Shown: positions 8,554 through 17,549 of the stretch, piece by piece | Position numbering within the stretch: the stretch's first letter is position 1 | How the letters are laid out: the number at the start of each line of letters is the position of its first letter | NCBI GenBank assembly: GCA_002069855.1 | Contig: MWCF01000016.1 | Coordinates: forward strand, 1 to 39,333 | Reading direction: 5' to 3' | Length of the DNA: 39,333 bases | Source: Elusimicrobia bacterium ADurb.Bin231 | GTDB taxonomy: Bacteria > Elusimicrobiota > UBA8919 > MWCF01 | Notes under the pieces: generated by a model | The model's database searches: none | Told to the model about the DNA's origin: nothing | Seen by the model: only the letters and a program-made list of their open reading frames with translations | Translations under genes and position numbers: made by a program

Positions 8554-11500
8554 AATCTTTAAGTTTCTGCCACTGAGCCAGAAAGTTTCCTGTTTTTTGT
8601 TTTATTCTGTTTCGTGACGTTTCCCCGCCGCACACTTCGGAATACTCGCAAAAATTACACTTAGCTTTTTCAGAGACAAAGAATGCTCCGTTCGCGATTA
8701 GATCCATTAAAATTGTCAATGCCGGTTTCCATTTGTCTTTTTGCGAAGGGTCCCGTCTGAAGATTCCGCCTCTGCCGTCTTTCGTGCCTTTTTCAGTGGG
8801 GAAAATATATCCTGATTGGATAACCTGCGGATTATCGTCAATTCCTTGGGATTTGAGAATCTCTTCCACCGCTATAGCGTAAAGTATATGCTGTATCTTT
8901 TCGCAGCCGTTTATGTATCCGTTTTCTTCCATATCGGAATTGCCGCCTGTTTTGTAATCCCAGACGCTATATTGATGATTCGCGATTTTGTCAACCCTGT
9001 CTACGGAACCTCTTAATGAAAATTCTTTTCCGTTATCGAGAGTTATTGATACCTTGTCTTTATTGTCCATTCCAAATTTCAATTCGCAGAAAATCTGAGT
9101 CGTTTTCAGTTCTTCGTTTAAATCTATAAAAACTTTTATGTCGCGTTGCATCTGAGTGTATTCGTTTTGAAATATTATATCGTTCGGCGGAGGATTTTTC
9201 TGCTTGTATTCGTTTACTTTCGCGGCCAGTATTTGTGAGATTCTTTTATATTTATCTTTATAATTTAGATTCCGCTGATTAATCAAACTTTCTGCAAATT
9301 GTTGATATACTTCATGCAATAGATGTCCGCGTTCCATCGCGTCCAGCCATAAAGTTACGTCTTTCGCGGTTTCTTCCGGCGGCCGGATATTTAAAACATA
9401 TTTTAAAAAGTAACTGAACGGACATTTTGCAGCGGTTTCTATTCTGGAACATGATATTACATTTTTTTTATTTTCCCGCGGATCAAGATCATTTTGCGGA
9501 ATGATTTTACCGTCGTACTCTGTTAGTTGCGAGCTTTCCCGCGCTTTTACGGCGTCCATGCCGCGTTTCAATTCTGGATAAAGATTAAGCACAAGTTCCG
9601 TGCCGTTTTTCGGTATATCTGCTAAAGCAAGCATAGACAGCCATAATTCAGTTTCATCAAGGTTATTATTTAATTCAATATTGTTATACCCAGCCGGCTC
9701 TCCAAGTTCTTTGAACATATCTTTATAGGTGGCTTCGGGATTGTGTTTTTTTATTCTGAATATCTGTAAAACTATAGATGACGGGAATATTTTGCGGTTT
9801 CTTACCATATCGTATGCGCAATAACTAACTGTAAGGTTTCCTTTTAATCCGGCAATAAGCGAAGCCATTGAAAAAAGGTTTTTTCGTATTTTTTCGTCTG
9901 AAGAATCTAAATCCTGTTTCAGCCGTTCTCTTTCTTCATCCAAAAGTATAGGGTCTTGCACTCCTTTTCCGGGGAATCTGCTTTCGTCCAGCCCTACGAT
10001 GAATGTGTTGTTTCTGCCGGATAATCCCCCCCGTTTATAATGGGAAACGAATAAATGTCCGGGCTTCGGACCCGAATAATTTATCTTTATTCCGGAAACG
10101 ATATTTATTAGTTTTTCAATGGCCTCTTCAGCAGGCATTTTATTCTCGGTAAATGCGCCCGCTCTTGAAAGCCGGTCTTTTATCGCGGAAACATATTCCG
10201 CGCCGTTGCCGTCAGTAATTTTCGCGTGTTTGGATATGAAATTAATACATCCGTCGCAAAGGAGTTTGAAATCTATTTTGTTTTCTTTATCTTGTTCCGG
10301 CGCGCAATTTAACAGTTTCAGACATAATGATTTCAGTAATTCATAATGCTTTACAGTTTGTTGATAATACAAAATTTTATTATTGTCTTTGCTGTTTATA
10401 GCTTCGTTGAGGGACTGTCTGTGTTCCGCAATCCTTTGTGCGAGAATGCCGTTGTATCTGTCTTTTCCCCACCCGATTCCCGAAGACCTTAATAATCCGG
10501 CAAGCCCGTGAGAACTGATATTATCATTTTCCGTGCCTGTTTTAAGGTCTCCTGATTCAATCAGCCTGCGCAGCCGTATTTCCGCGAAATCGTCTTTTAG
10601 CCACAGAAGAAAACCGAATAACGCTCTGCCCTGAGCAGTTAGAAAACCCGGAATGCCTTCTGCGAAAGATACAGGGATATTCAATTTTTCGCATAATGAA
10701 TATATAATATTGCCGTAATTTTCTGTATCCGTATGGATTATCTCGACATCATCTGATTTTAATTTGTTTGATGATATGCGACGCAGCACATTCCTTATTT
10801 CGTTTTCATAACCTATAGCGTGAAAAATATCCAAACTTCCGTCATTAAACGGTTCCGGAGCGTTTTCGCGATCGAAAAGCCATATTAAACGGCCGGCATC
10901 CGTATCCGGAGTTTCCGGCACGCCGGAATTATCATGCCAGAAACTTTTAGGTATGCTGCCAAATCCAGGTACCGGATTTCCCTGAATAATGATAAGATCA
11001 TCAGCGGCGATATTTACGATAAATTGTTTTTCAAGTTCTCTGAAAGATTGATTTGAAAGTATTATATATTTGGTCGTGTGATTTATAGGCGCGGTTTTTA
11101 TGCGGTTTATCGCGGCAAGCAAAACTCCGGCTGTATCAATGTATTTCTTTTTTTTCAGTATTGTTTCGTAGTCATTAAGAATAAGTTGTATGTCATGGGC
11201 TTTTTTCACGTCCACAAAGATGTTTTTATTTATTGAACCGGAATCTATTCCGCATAAACGCAGGTCCGAAATTGTTGCCGCAAGACACTCGACTATGCCT
11301 TTGTTTATAGCGTGTTTTTTGAAATATAGAAGATCTCCAGCGCAGTCAAGAGAATAATATATATCTTCCGTTATTGATTCGATTTCCGATGTTGAAATAA
11401 ACCGAAGTTTATTTTTAATAATTGTATCTTCCATTACTGTATTGGCAAGAGAAACGATATTGGATAATCGAAAATTTATCCACGGCGCGCCGCTTCTCGC

Positions 11501-11611
11501 AAGATGTTCCATGATTTGATGGCCGGATTGATAGTTATTGACTATCAGTATTTTTTCTTCAAGAGGATAGTTTTTGCAGATCGTCGCGAGTCCGGATATA
11601 TGTTTATTCAT
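8546..11611 (-). CDS. addB: AddB: ATP-dependent nuclease subunit B with Fe-S cluster motif
   Basis: 1021 residues. The AddB identity rests on the C-terminal nuclease bracketed by four cysteines (Cys730 in AAKCPFSYFLKY; Cys985, Cys988 and Cys994 in KCNFCEYSEVC), the known AddB 4Fe-4S staple. Nuclease residues are visible as RGHLLHEV (761-768), GSVDRVD (868-873) and VWDYKTG (883-889). The N-terminal region expected to hold a Walker A (about 18-32, EKILIVNNYQSGHQ) lacks GxGKT, so this subunit probably does not hydrolyse ATP, as in RecC-like or degenerate AddB subunits. It overlaps addA by 8 bases. Upstream, 64 bases away on the same strand, is the Cache-domain gene; no convincing separate promoter was found. 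Confidence 0.93.
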   Translation of the reverse strand: MNKHISGLATICKNYPLEEKILIVNNYQSGHQIMEHLARSGAPWINFRLSNIVSLANTVMEDTIIKNKLRFISTSEIESITEDIYYSLDCAGDLLYFKKHAINKGIVECLAATISDLRLCGIDSGSINKNIFVDVKKAHDIQLILNDYETILKKKKYIDTAGVLLAAINRIKTAPINHTTKYIILSNQSFRELEKQFIVNIAADDLIIIQGNPVPGFGSIPKSFWHDNSGVPETPDTDAGRLIWLFDRENAPEPFNDGSLDIFHAIGYENEIRNVLRRISSNKLKSDDVEIIHTDTENYGNIIYSLCEKLNIPVSFAEGIPGFLTAQGRALFGFLLWLKDDFAEIRLRRLIESGDLKTGTENDNISSHGLAGLLRSSGIGWGKDRYNGILAQRIAEHRQSLNEAINSKDNNKILYYQQTVKHYELLKSLCLKLLNCAPEQDKENKIDFKLLCDGCINFISKHAKITDGNGAEYVSAIKDRLSRAGAFTENKMPAEEAIEKLINIVSGIKINYSGPKPGHLFVSHYKRGGLSGRNNTFIVGLDESRFPGKGVQDPILLDEERERLKQDLDSSDEKIRKNLFSMASLIAGLKGNLTVSYCAYDMVRNRKIFPSSIVLQIFRIKKHNPEATYKDMFKELGEPAGYNNIELNNNLDETELWLSMLALADIPKNGTELVLNLYPELKRGMDAVKARESSQLTEYDGKIIPQNDLDPRENKKNVISCSRIETAAKCPFSYFLKYVLNIRPPEETAKDVTLWLDAMERGHLLHEVYQQFAESLINQRNLNYKDKYKRISQILAAKVNEYKQKNPPPNDIIFQNEYTQMQRDIKVFIDLNEELKTTQIFCELKFGMDNKDKVSITLDNGKEFSLRGSVDRVDKIANHQYSVWDYKTGGNSDMEENGYINGCEKIQHILYAIAVEEILKSQGIDDNPQVIQSGYIFPTEKGTKDGRGGIFRRDPSQKDKWKPALTILMDLIANGAFFVSEKAKCNFCEYSEVCGGETSRNRIKQKTGNFLAQWQKLKDYE

Positions 11612-11675
11612 TGTAGAGTAAAGACGAGATTTATTTCTTAAGAATTTTGCCGCAGTTCACGGCATTTGAATCTTA

Positions 11676-12458
11676 TTATTCTTCCGACGGAGCCATAAGC
11701 ACAAGTTTCCATTCGGTTTGATAAAAAGTCGCTGTATCCCAGTAAACCAGTTTTTGACGGGTTTTATCTGTGCCCGGATATGTAAAATGGCATATCCCTT
11801 TGCCTTGACGTTGACCTTCTGACAAAAGGGTGAACAACCTGTTGTCAGGTAGATTTTTTATATTTATGCCTGTTTCCATTCCGGCTGAATCGTGGATTAT
11901 CGACCAATTGCCGTTAATGACATAAAAATGGTATGTTTGGTCCGGATCCAGGATACCCGCTGTCTGTGTAAAAAAGGTTTCGGGTTTAAATAGAATACTT
12001 ACAGAGCCGGCAAACTTTTTATTGATAAATACCGGATATTCAAAATCAATGGCGTTAAATCCTTCAACTGAATGAAACACATCGCTTAAGATCGGTGTTT
12101 TATTGTTTTTTACGAATAATACCTGTTCCTGGCCGCTGATATCCGTTCCCTCAACATTTCTGTATTCTATTGGTTCCACTATACTAATTTTCCCTGTACC
12201 GTCAACAAAAGCGGTATCTACGGCAAATCCTGTTTTTTTGTAAAGTTCTGAAATTATTTTACGTGTTTTGCGGGATTTTATTCCTGATTTTGCAATATCT
12301 TTGGATGTTTTTTTCGCGGATTTGTCCATTGCTTTTAAAGAAGATACTATATTTTTTTTAATTTTAATTAAAGTTTTTTCTGCATTTGATTTTGCGTTCA
12401 GCCGCATAGGCAGCATACACCAGATAAAAATCATAACTGCGCTAAAACTAATCTTCAT
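11676..12458 (-). CDS. Secreted stand-alone Cache-domain protein
   Basis: 260 residues: an N-terminal signal sequence (MKISFSAVMIFIWCMLPMRLNA), a basic helical stretch (about 25-65) and a Cache-like sensory fold (about 65-250) with the typical ending TEWKLVLMAPSEE. Cache domains bind small molecules outside the cytoplasm, normally as the sensor of a chemoreceptor or histidine kinase. Here no transmembrane helix or output domain follows, so it would be a free periplasmic ligand-binding protein. A GGGAG ribosome-binding site lies 5-6 bases before the ATG. It sits between a pilin-like operon upstream and addB downstream, all on one strand. Ligand unknown; the Cache call is from overall pattern, not a database hit. 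Confidence 0.65.
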   Translation of the reverse strand: MKISFSAVMIFIWCMLPMRLNAKSNAEKTLIKIKKNIVSSLKAMDKSAKKTSKDIAKSGIKSRKTRKIISELYKKTGFAVDTAFVDGTGKISIVEPIEYRNVEGTDISGQEQVLFVKNNKTPILSDVFHSVEGFNAIDFEYPVFINKKFAGSVSILFKPETFFTQTAGILDPDQTYHFYVINGNWSIIHDSAGMETGINIKNLPDNRLFTLLSEGQRQGKGICHFTYPGTDKTRQKLVYWDTATFYQTEWKLVLMAPSEE

Positions 12459-12536
12459 TTCTTTCTCCCAATAATAAGATTGTTATACCGGATTTTTTAT
12501 TTGCGATAACAGAGCGCATCAACTTAAAATATTTTT

Positions 12537-13766
12537 TTAGATATCCCATTTCCCCCTAATTTCGTACCATGATATTCTTTCCAGTTTCAACATTGAAGTT
12601 GTTTTTACTGTTTTTACGCAGTCCTTGTCATACCATATAGTAGGCGTGCCGTGTCCGTTAATTTCATTCATTGTCAATACCGCTCCGTAAAAATCATTGC
12701 CGCCTACAGGTATCCAAGTCCCGCCAACATACATAAATCCGTTAAAAAGTGTTTGACCTATGTTGTATGAAGATACGCAAACTCTGTATCCGCCGTCACC
12801 CGGATATTGATCTGCTGCTGAAGTGTCTGTTACTTCTTCCTGATATTCTTTCCACGCCATTGTAGGTACTGTGGCAATGGTATCAGCACCTTTTTCCGTA
12901 CCTGAAGTTGTAAGATTGCCTCTTACTATTAAAGTTCCTTCAAGATGAGAGTTCTTTAAATTGCAATCCCCCATAATATAATATACCCTGCTTGTATAAT
13001 CCACATTATTGTTAAATGTCATATTCCCAGCATAATATGAACTTCCTGCAGGGGAACCTCCGGATGGAGCGCCTGTAACCTGTTTTGCCAGTTCTTCGTA
13101 TTCTTGAAAATTCATATCCGGGAAATCAGGAACATCATAACCGGCGTGCCACTCAGCTAATTCCTCATCAGCCAAAGAGCCATATTGAGGCAAAGGGCCG
13201 GAGTCATACCGCGGCTCTATATATCCGCGCGCGTATTTTCTTGGATATTTCATATGACTTGCACTACCCTTTAATCTTATGGTGGCTAATGACCTGATGG
13301 GTCCCCAGTGAACCTCTACATTACCGTTAGCGGAAATGGTTGTTGCGCTTACGCCTCCTTCAACTGAAAGAGGCCTGTGAAAAACTGCCACTATTGTGCG
13401 GCATTCGTCAGTTAGTTTATCTTTTCCGGAAGATATTACAGTTACCTGTTCTTCATCCGGTCCGCTTGTGATATGTATTTTATAATAACCGCCTTCAATA
13501 TCGCTGTATACAGTTTGTCCGTCGAATCCGGTAACTGAAACTCCTCCTGAAAAAGTATTCCATACATCCAGAGATTCGTTCATTTTATAAATTGCCCTGT
13601 CCAATCCGGCTTCAGCCAAATGAAATGCGCGCGTGGATTTTGTTCCCCGTATTGCCTGTTTAACATCATCTTGCATAAGATAAAACAAAGCAGGAATAAC
13701 AATCGCTACTATTACCGACAGAATAAGCATTGCAATAGTTAATTGGCCTTTAAAGTTTGTTTTCAT
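12537..13766 (-). CDS. PilX-like pilus assembly / pseudopilin-like protein
   Basis: 409 residues. The N-terminus KGQLTIAMLILSVIVAIVIP is prepilin-like, followed by the AFHLAEAGLDRAIYKM segment typical of PilX N-terminal domains. It has a Gly in the pre-cleavage position but no Glu at +5, as in some PilX/GspK-type minor pilins. The rest is a Gly/Asn/Tyr-rich, beta-strand-rich domain of unknown type. A GAGGAA site precedes the ATG. It is 10 bases from the preceding prepilin gene (13777), so the two form one operon. It is probably a minor pilin that primes or tips a type IV pilus-like fibre, or is part of a type II secretion pseudopilus. Confidence 0.7.
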   Translation of the reverse strand: MKTNFKGQLTIAMLILSVIVAIVIPALFYLMQDDVKQAIRGTKSTRAFHLAEAGLDRAIYKMNESLDVWNTFSGGVSVTGFDGQTVYSDIEGGYYKIHITSGPDEEQVTVISSGKDKLTDECRTIVAVFHRPLSVEGGVSATTISANGNVEVHWGPIRSLATIRLKGSASHMKYPRKYARGYIEPRYDSGPLPQYGSLADEELAEWHAGYDVPDFPDMNFQEYEELAKQVTGAPSGGSPAGSSYYAGNMTFNNNVDYTSRVYYIMGDCNLKNSHLEGTLIVRGNLTTSGTEKGADTIATVPTMAWKEYQEEVTDTSAADQYPGDGGYRVCVSSYNIGQTLFNGFMYVGGTWIPVGGNDFYGAVLTMNEINGHGTPTIWYDKDCVKTVKTTSMLKLERISWYEIRGKWDI

Positions 13767-13776
13767 AAAAGATTCC

Positions 13777-14292
13777 TCAATTCATAATTCTTACCTTTTC
13801 TATTGATAGATGTAATGCGCGCGTCTGTTGAGAATATGTCTTTTTTTCAAATGTCGCAGCCACGCTTATTAAACCCGGATCAGATGTCTGCGGATAAACA
13901 AAATGAATGCTTCGTAAGGATTTGGATATACTTCTTGTGGAATCCACGACCTCGAATAATTCATTATTCTTTTGATAATAAATATATATTTTTGACAATT
14001 TCTGAAAAGATAATCTGGAACACGGCGGTTGAGTGTCATCTAATCTGTCTATTACAACTGAATTTGCTGTTCCCTGCCTGAGATTTCTGTTTATTACCGC
14101 TATTGTTGTTCTGGCGTCGCGTTGTATCTCAGTATTGGCTTTTGACATCTGCCAGAATTGCAGCCAGCGCAGAAACAATACGGAAAGACCTGATCCGAGA
14201 ATCGATATTATAACCACAGACAGCATTAATTCTATCAGTGTATAACCTTTGGCGAAATTTGAAGAGTGCGTTGTTTTCATAAGTATGCTCAT
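13777..14292 (-). CDS. Type IV prepilin-like protein (PilW/GspJ type)
   Basis: 171 residues with a class III prepilin signal: a short basic leader ending in KG, then YTLIELMLSVVIISILGSGLSVLF, with Glu at +5. The region after the hydrophobic helix (TEIQRDARTTIAVINRNLRQGT) resembles PilW/PulJ minor pilins. Two in-frame starts are possible, Met1 (14292) and Met5 (14280); neither has a strong ribosome-binding site. The gene is 54 bases after the giant prepilin and 10 bases before the PilX-like gene, consistent with one minor-pilin operon. No pilus ATPase, PilC or PilD gene lies in the window. Confidence 0.78.
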   Translation of the reverse strand: MSILMKTTHSSNFAKGYTLIELMLSVVIISILGSGLSVLFLRWLQFWQMSKANTEIQRDARTTIAVINRNLRQGTANSVVIDRLDDTQPPCSRLSFQKLSKIYIYYQKNNELFEVVDSTRSISKSLRSIHFVYPQTSDPGLISVAATFEKKTYSQQTRALHLSIEKVRIMN

Positions 14293-14346
14293 TTATAAAT
14301 ATTCAAAATACCATAAAAAAAATATACAGTAATTAATTCATACGCA

Positions 14347-16917
14347 CTACGGAAATGTAAAATTTACTGTTCTCGGAGATGTAAAATCAGTAACCGTTCC
14401 GCTTGCACCGGTTTTGGAAATAGTTGTAATCCCGGATTTATTTGTGTTAATAAACCACGCGCGCAAATTATATGACCATCCTTTTCTTACAGACAATTCG
14501 TATGTTCCGTCTGATAAAGCGACTGTTCCGTAATATATTTCAGTGCCTGTCCTGAATGCCGGATCTATTATAGGAGGCGGATCAGTAGGAACAGTGGCTG
14601 TACTGGCAATGATGAGAACACCTGTTGTAATATTGTTGCTGCCATATTTTACAGTGCCTTTGATTTTACCCCATGAAGAAACAATGCGAAAATTATTTTC
14701 TGTATTTTCAACCCCCTGTGTTATCCATACAGGGTAAGATTTTTCCGCTATATACGAATCTGCAGAATCCAAAACAGGGAAGACAAAACATAGCCCGGTT
14801 CTTACACCTTTTATTATATAATTCCCTTCGCTGTCGGAAAAAGAATCCTTTGAAAAATATATAAAAGGCGATGTGGATGTGATTGTTATAAAAGGTAACG
14901 GATTATTGGATGCGTTTTTTGTCTTTCCTGAAATCCATCCTGCAGGATACAGTTTTATATCAGGCACATTTGTAATTTGATTGATCTCAACCAATGCATC
15001 TGCTATCTCTTCAGTCCATGAAGAAGAGTAATAGTTTTGATTGGCTATAATGGCGTGAGAACCAACATCTACGGCAAATTGGTAATATCCTGCTGAATCC
15101 GTAAAATATGTTGATGCTCCGCTAAAAACTTTAATATTTGGGATGCCGTTGAAAGTTGTTGCGTCAATAACTCTTCCTGAAATAAAGCCGCCCGAGGACG
15201 GTGAGGAAAGTATTACTACATTTCTGTTTGTTCCAGGCCATTGCGGAGATGTATCTGTATTAGGGATTGCGGTTGTTTGTCCTGCTGCAACATTGACATT
15301 AGCAATTATTCTGTTAAAAGTGCCTGATGAAAGAGACACTGTGCAAATACCTGTGGCTACATTTATTGAAAAATACGCATTTTGCTTGTTCCCAGCGGAA
15401 ACCTTAAGATACGCAGTTGTCGGAGAGGACAGCCCGTCGTTTGCAGAAACTATAGCGCCTTCTGCCGGAGTTCCGCTTAAAGGAGGAGATGTAAACCCTG
15501 TATTATATGGCGGAGACATTGACGCGGGTATGTTATCATAATAAAAATCGCGCAGATTATCATTGGAATCGTATGCTCCTCCGCCTCTTATTGTGCCTGC
15601 CAGTCCGTAACTTGAATCGGAATAATGCCATCTGTATAGTTGTTTGCCTGGTTCTATCGGTTTTTGTCCGGATATCTGGTATCCTGTGCCCTCGCACGCT
15701 GATGCAGGAGGTTGTTTCCCTTCAGCAGGAGTATGTCCCCACGATACGGAATCTATCCATACTCCGTAACCGTCTCTAAGACAGATTCCGCCGGGTTTGG
15801 CTTGCACTCCTGTTGAGGCATTGGCTATAATATTTCCCGTAAATGTTGCGTCTGCGGTTACTCCAGAGCCATTGACATATACAGTGCCTGTGTTCGCTAT
15901 AAGATAATATCCGTAGGAAGGCAAATCTGTGTTCGCAAAATTCAGATTGAATTTTGCGGGATTATCATCTTCGTCTATATAATATAATTCCATTGTGGTA
16001 TCGTCGAGCGTCCATTGCCATGTGGTCGGGTTATACAGCTGAACATATTCCTGCTCGTATCCACCGTCGTCCAGAGCGGCAACTACAAGAGATACCATAA
16101 GATGGTTGTTTAATACCACCCATCCTGTAACGCTGCCTGTGAGTTTTCCTGTTAATTCCAGATCCTGTCCGACTGAAAGATTTACGTAAGAGAGTTCTAT
16201 ATCTTCTGATACTGCCGGGAAATATCCGTCTTTTGTCGCGCGTATCTGAAGCGTCGCCGGGCTTGTTGTTTTAATGATGTAATATCCTGTTGCAGATGTT
16301 GTCGCGTTCCAGTTCATATTCTGAATTACCTCAACTAACGCGCCGCCTATAACTGCAGGCACTGTGCTGGTTATAAATCCGTAAATTCTTCCTATTTTAG
16401 TTTCTCTGTTAGGGTCTTCGCACAAATTGTATAATTCAATGCTTTGCGTCTTGCTGTGTTCCGTCCATGTAACTTTAACTTTTATTTTTTTCAGACCTTC
16501 GTCTGAATTGGCGGGCGGCATTGTGGATATGACAACATCGCTTCCGACAGTGGTTTCTCCTGCTTTCCATACAGTTACATATCTTTTATATTGAACTCCG
16601 GAAACAACCAGAGTGGTGCTTTGATATTCCTCATTTGTATTGTCGTACCCGTAATTCGCAAGATCATACGCAGATGTTACCAATAGACGGTTATAAGGCA
16701 AACTTTTCAGCATTTCCACTTTTTCCTGAGCAAGATTGTTTGCGATTGTTTGCGATTTGGAAACGAATATCCCCTGACTGATTCTTGAAAAACTTGTAAC
16801 TATGCCCAGAACCACTACGCTGATAATCATTACTACAATCAGAAGTTCCACATGCGAAAATCCCGGCGTGAAACCGTAGCAGGTTGAAGCGATGATTTTT
16901 TTTGTTTTGTCAAACAT
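14347..16917 (-). CDS. Giant prepilin with lamin-tail and carboxypeptidase-regulatory-like domains
   Basis: 856 residues from the ATG at 16917, chosen over an upstream GTG at 16929 because the AAAGGTGA ribosome-binding site lies between them. A prepilin signal (G19, then FSHVELLIVVMIISVVVLGI with Glu at +5) starts a PilV-like helix continuing ANNLAQEKVEMLKSLPYNRL. Beyond it are a carboxypeptidase-regulatory-like beta sandwich (about 176-255), a lamin-tail-like domain (about 285-450, with EYVQLYNPTTWQW and YLIANTGTVYVNG) and three further beta-sandwich units (about 577-655, 660-715, 748-825), with motifs such as GYYQFAVDVGSHAIIA and GNYIIKGVRTG. The product should be exported through the pilus machinery and display a large, adhesin-like ectodomain. 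First gene after a consensus promoter at 16968-16996. Confidence 0.8.
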   Translation of the reverse strand: MFDKTKKIIASTCYGFTPGFSHVELLIVVMIISVVVLGIVTSFSRISQGIFVSKSQTIANNLAQEKVEMLKSLPYNRLLVTSAYDLANYGYDNTNEEYQSTTLVVSGVQYKRYVTVWKAGETTVGSDVVISTMPPANSDEGLKKIKVKVTWTEHSKTQSIELYNLCEDPNRETKIGRIYGFITSTVPAVIGGALVEVIQNMNWNATTSATGYYIIKTTSPATLQIRATKDGYFPAVSEDIELSYVNLSVGQDLELTGKLTGSVTGWVVLNNHLMVSLVVAALDDGGYEQEYVQLYNPTTWQWTLDDTTMELYYIDEDDNPAKFNLNFANTDLPSYGYYLIANTGTVYVNGSGVTADATFTGNIIANASTGVQAKPGGICLRDGYGVWIDSVSWGHTPAEGKQPPASACEGTGYQISGQKPIEPGKQLYRWHYSDSSYGLAGTIRGGGAYDSNDNLRDFYYDNIPASMSPPYNTGFTSPPLSGTPAEGAIVSANDGLSSPTTAYLKVSAGNKQNAYFSINVATGICTVSLSSGTFNRIIANVNVAAGQTTAIPNTDTSPQWPGTNRNVVILSSPSSGGFISGRVIDATTFNGIPNIKVFSGASTYFTDSAGYYQFAVDVGSHAIIANQNYYSSSWTEEIADALVEINQITNVPDIKLYPAGWISGKTKNASNNPLPFITITSTSPFIYFSKDSFSDSEGNYIIKGVRTGLCFVFPVLDSADSYIAEKSYPVWITQGVENTENNFRIVSSWGKIKGTVKYGSNNITTGVLIIASTATVPTDPPPIIDPAFRTGTEIYYGTVALSDGTYELSVRKGWSYNLRAWFINTNKSGITTISKTGASGTVTDFTSPRTVNFTFP

Positions 16918-16967
16918 ATTTTCAATCACCTTTAATGAAGGCAGTTTTTTATTTATATTATATTTAA

Positions 16968-16996
16968 AGTATAATGGAAAAATACGAAATTGTCAA
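16968..16996 (-). promoter_or_regulatory. Sigma70-type promoter of the pilin operon
   Basis: On the minus strand: TTGACA (16996-16991), a 17-base spacer, TATACT (16973-16968). This is a near-consensus housekeeping promoter placing the start of transcription about 45 bases upstream of the giant prepilin ATG. No second promoter of similar quality was seen before addA, so read-through into the Cache and addBA genes is possible. Confidence 0.75.
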
Positions 16997-17117
16997 TATA
17001 AAATAAACATAAAATTTTTTTATATATTACCCTGTTTAGTGCTCAGATGCGGCTGTTTAAAATTTATAGGCATAAAATTTGAGCATAATAACCCGCGGTC
17101 TGATTAAACTATTAAAA

Positions 17118-17169
17118 TTGAAAACCCTCCTGCTTTTCATTTTCAGAATGAAACTCAGAGGGTTTTCAA
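17118..17169 (-). terminator. Rho-independent terminator after the duplicated basic-protein gene
   Basis: A perfect 12-base inverted repeat (TTGAAAACCCTC at 17118-17129 and GAGGGTTTTCAA at 17158-17169) encloses an inner 7-base stem (TTTCATT/AATGAAA). On the minus strand it is followed by TTTTAATAG. It lies 24 bases after the stop of the 90-residue gene and separates it from the pilin operon promoter. Confidence 0.75.
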
Positions 17170-17192
17170 CAGTTGAAAAATCAAAAAGCCGA

Positions 17193-17465
17193 TTATCTCT
17201 TTTTGCTTTTACCTTTTGATTTTGCTTTGCTCGCTGCTTTCTTAACTTTTCTCGCCATTTTGGCTCTTGATACATCGCCGTTCTTGTCAAGAAAGTAGAG
17301 GTATCCTTTTTCTTTTTTTACACCGGCTTTGGCTACTTTGGTAGGTTTTCCGCCTTTTTTTCCGCCGCGCGCCATTTTGGCTCTTGATACATCGCCGTTC
17401 TTGTCAATGTAATAAAGATACCCTTCTTCTCTTTTTACTCCGACTTTCGCGATTTTTTCTGCCAT
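17193..17465 (-). CDS. Small basic protein made of two copies of a GYLYYIDKNGDVSRAKMAR motif
   Basis: 90 residues, very rich in Lys and Arg. Two 30-residue units (Lys4-Arg33 and Lys43-Arg72) differ at few positions; each reads KxAKxGVKxExGYLYxxDKNGDVSRAKMAR. They are joined by a GGKKGGK linker and followed by an SKAKSKGKSKKR tail. The basic linker and tail suggest nucleic-acid or ribosome association; the function is unknown to me and the motif is not one of the standard DNA-binding folds. A 38-base stretch is identical in the two units (17253-17290 and 17370-17407), so the duplication is recent or kept homogeneous. A GAGGGGGTGA ribosome-binding site precedes the ATG. It is the last gene of the HTH-led unit and is followed by a terminator. 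Confidence 0.85.
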   Translation of the reverse strand: MAEKIAKVGVKREEGYLYYIDKNGDVSRAKMARGGKKGGKPTKVAKAGVKKEKGYLYFLDKNGDVSRAKMARKVKKAASKAKSKGKSKKR

Positions 17466-17549
17466 AGTTTATTTCACCCCCTCACCCGTCAATTTTTTTC
17501 CTGATTATTCCTGTTCGTGACGGGCCACTGCCAGGATTTCTTAATTGCT

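Noticed and set aside
17485-17524. CCCGTCA/TGACGGG inverted repeat as a terminator
   Set aside because: The stem is only 7 bases, the loop is long and no T-run follows; it may be chance or a weak leader structure.
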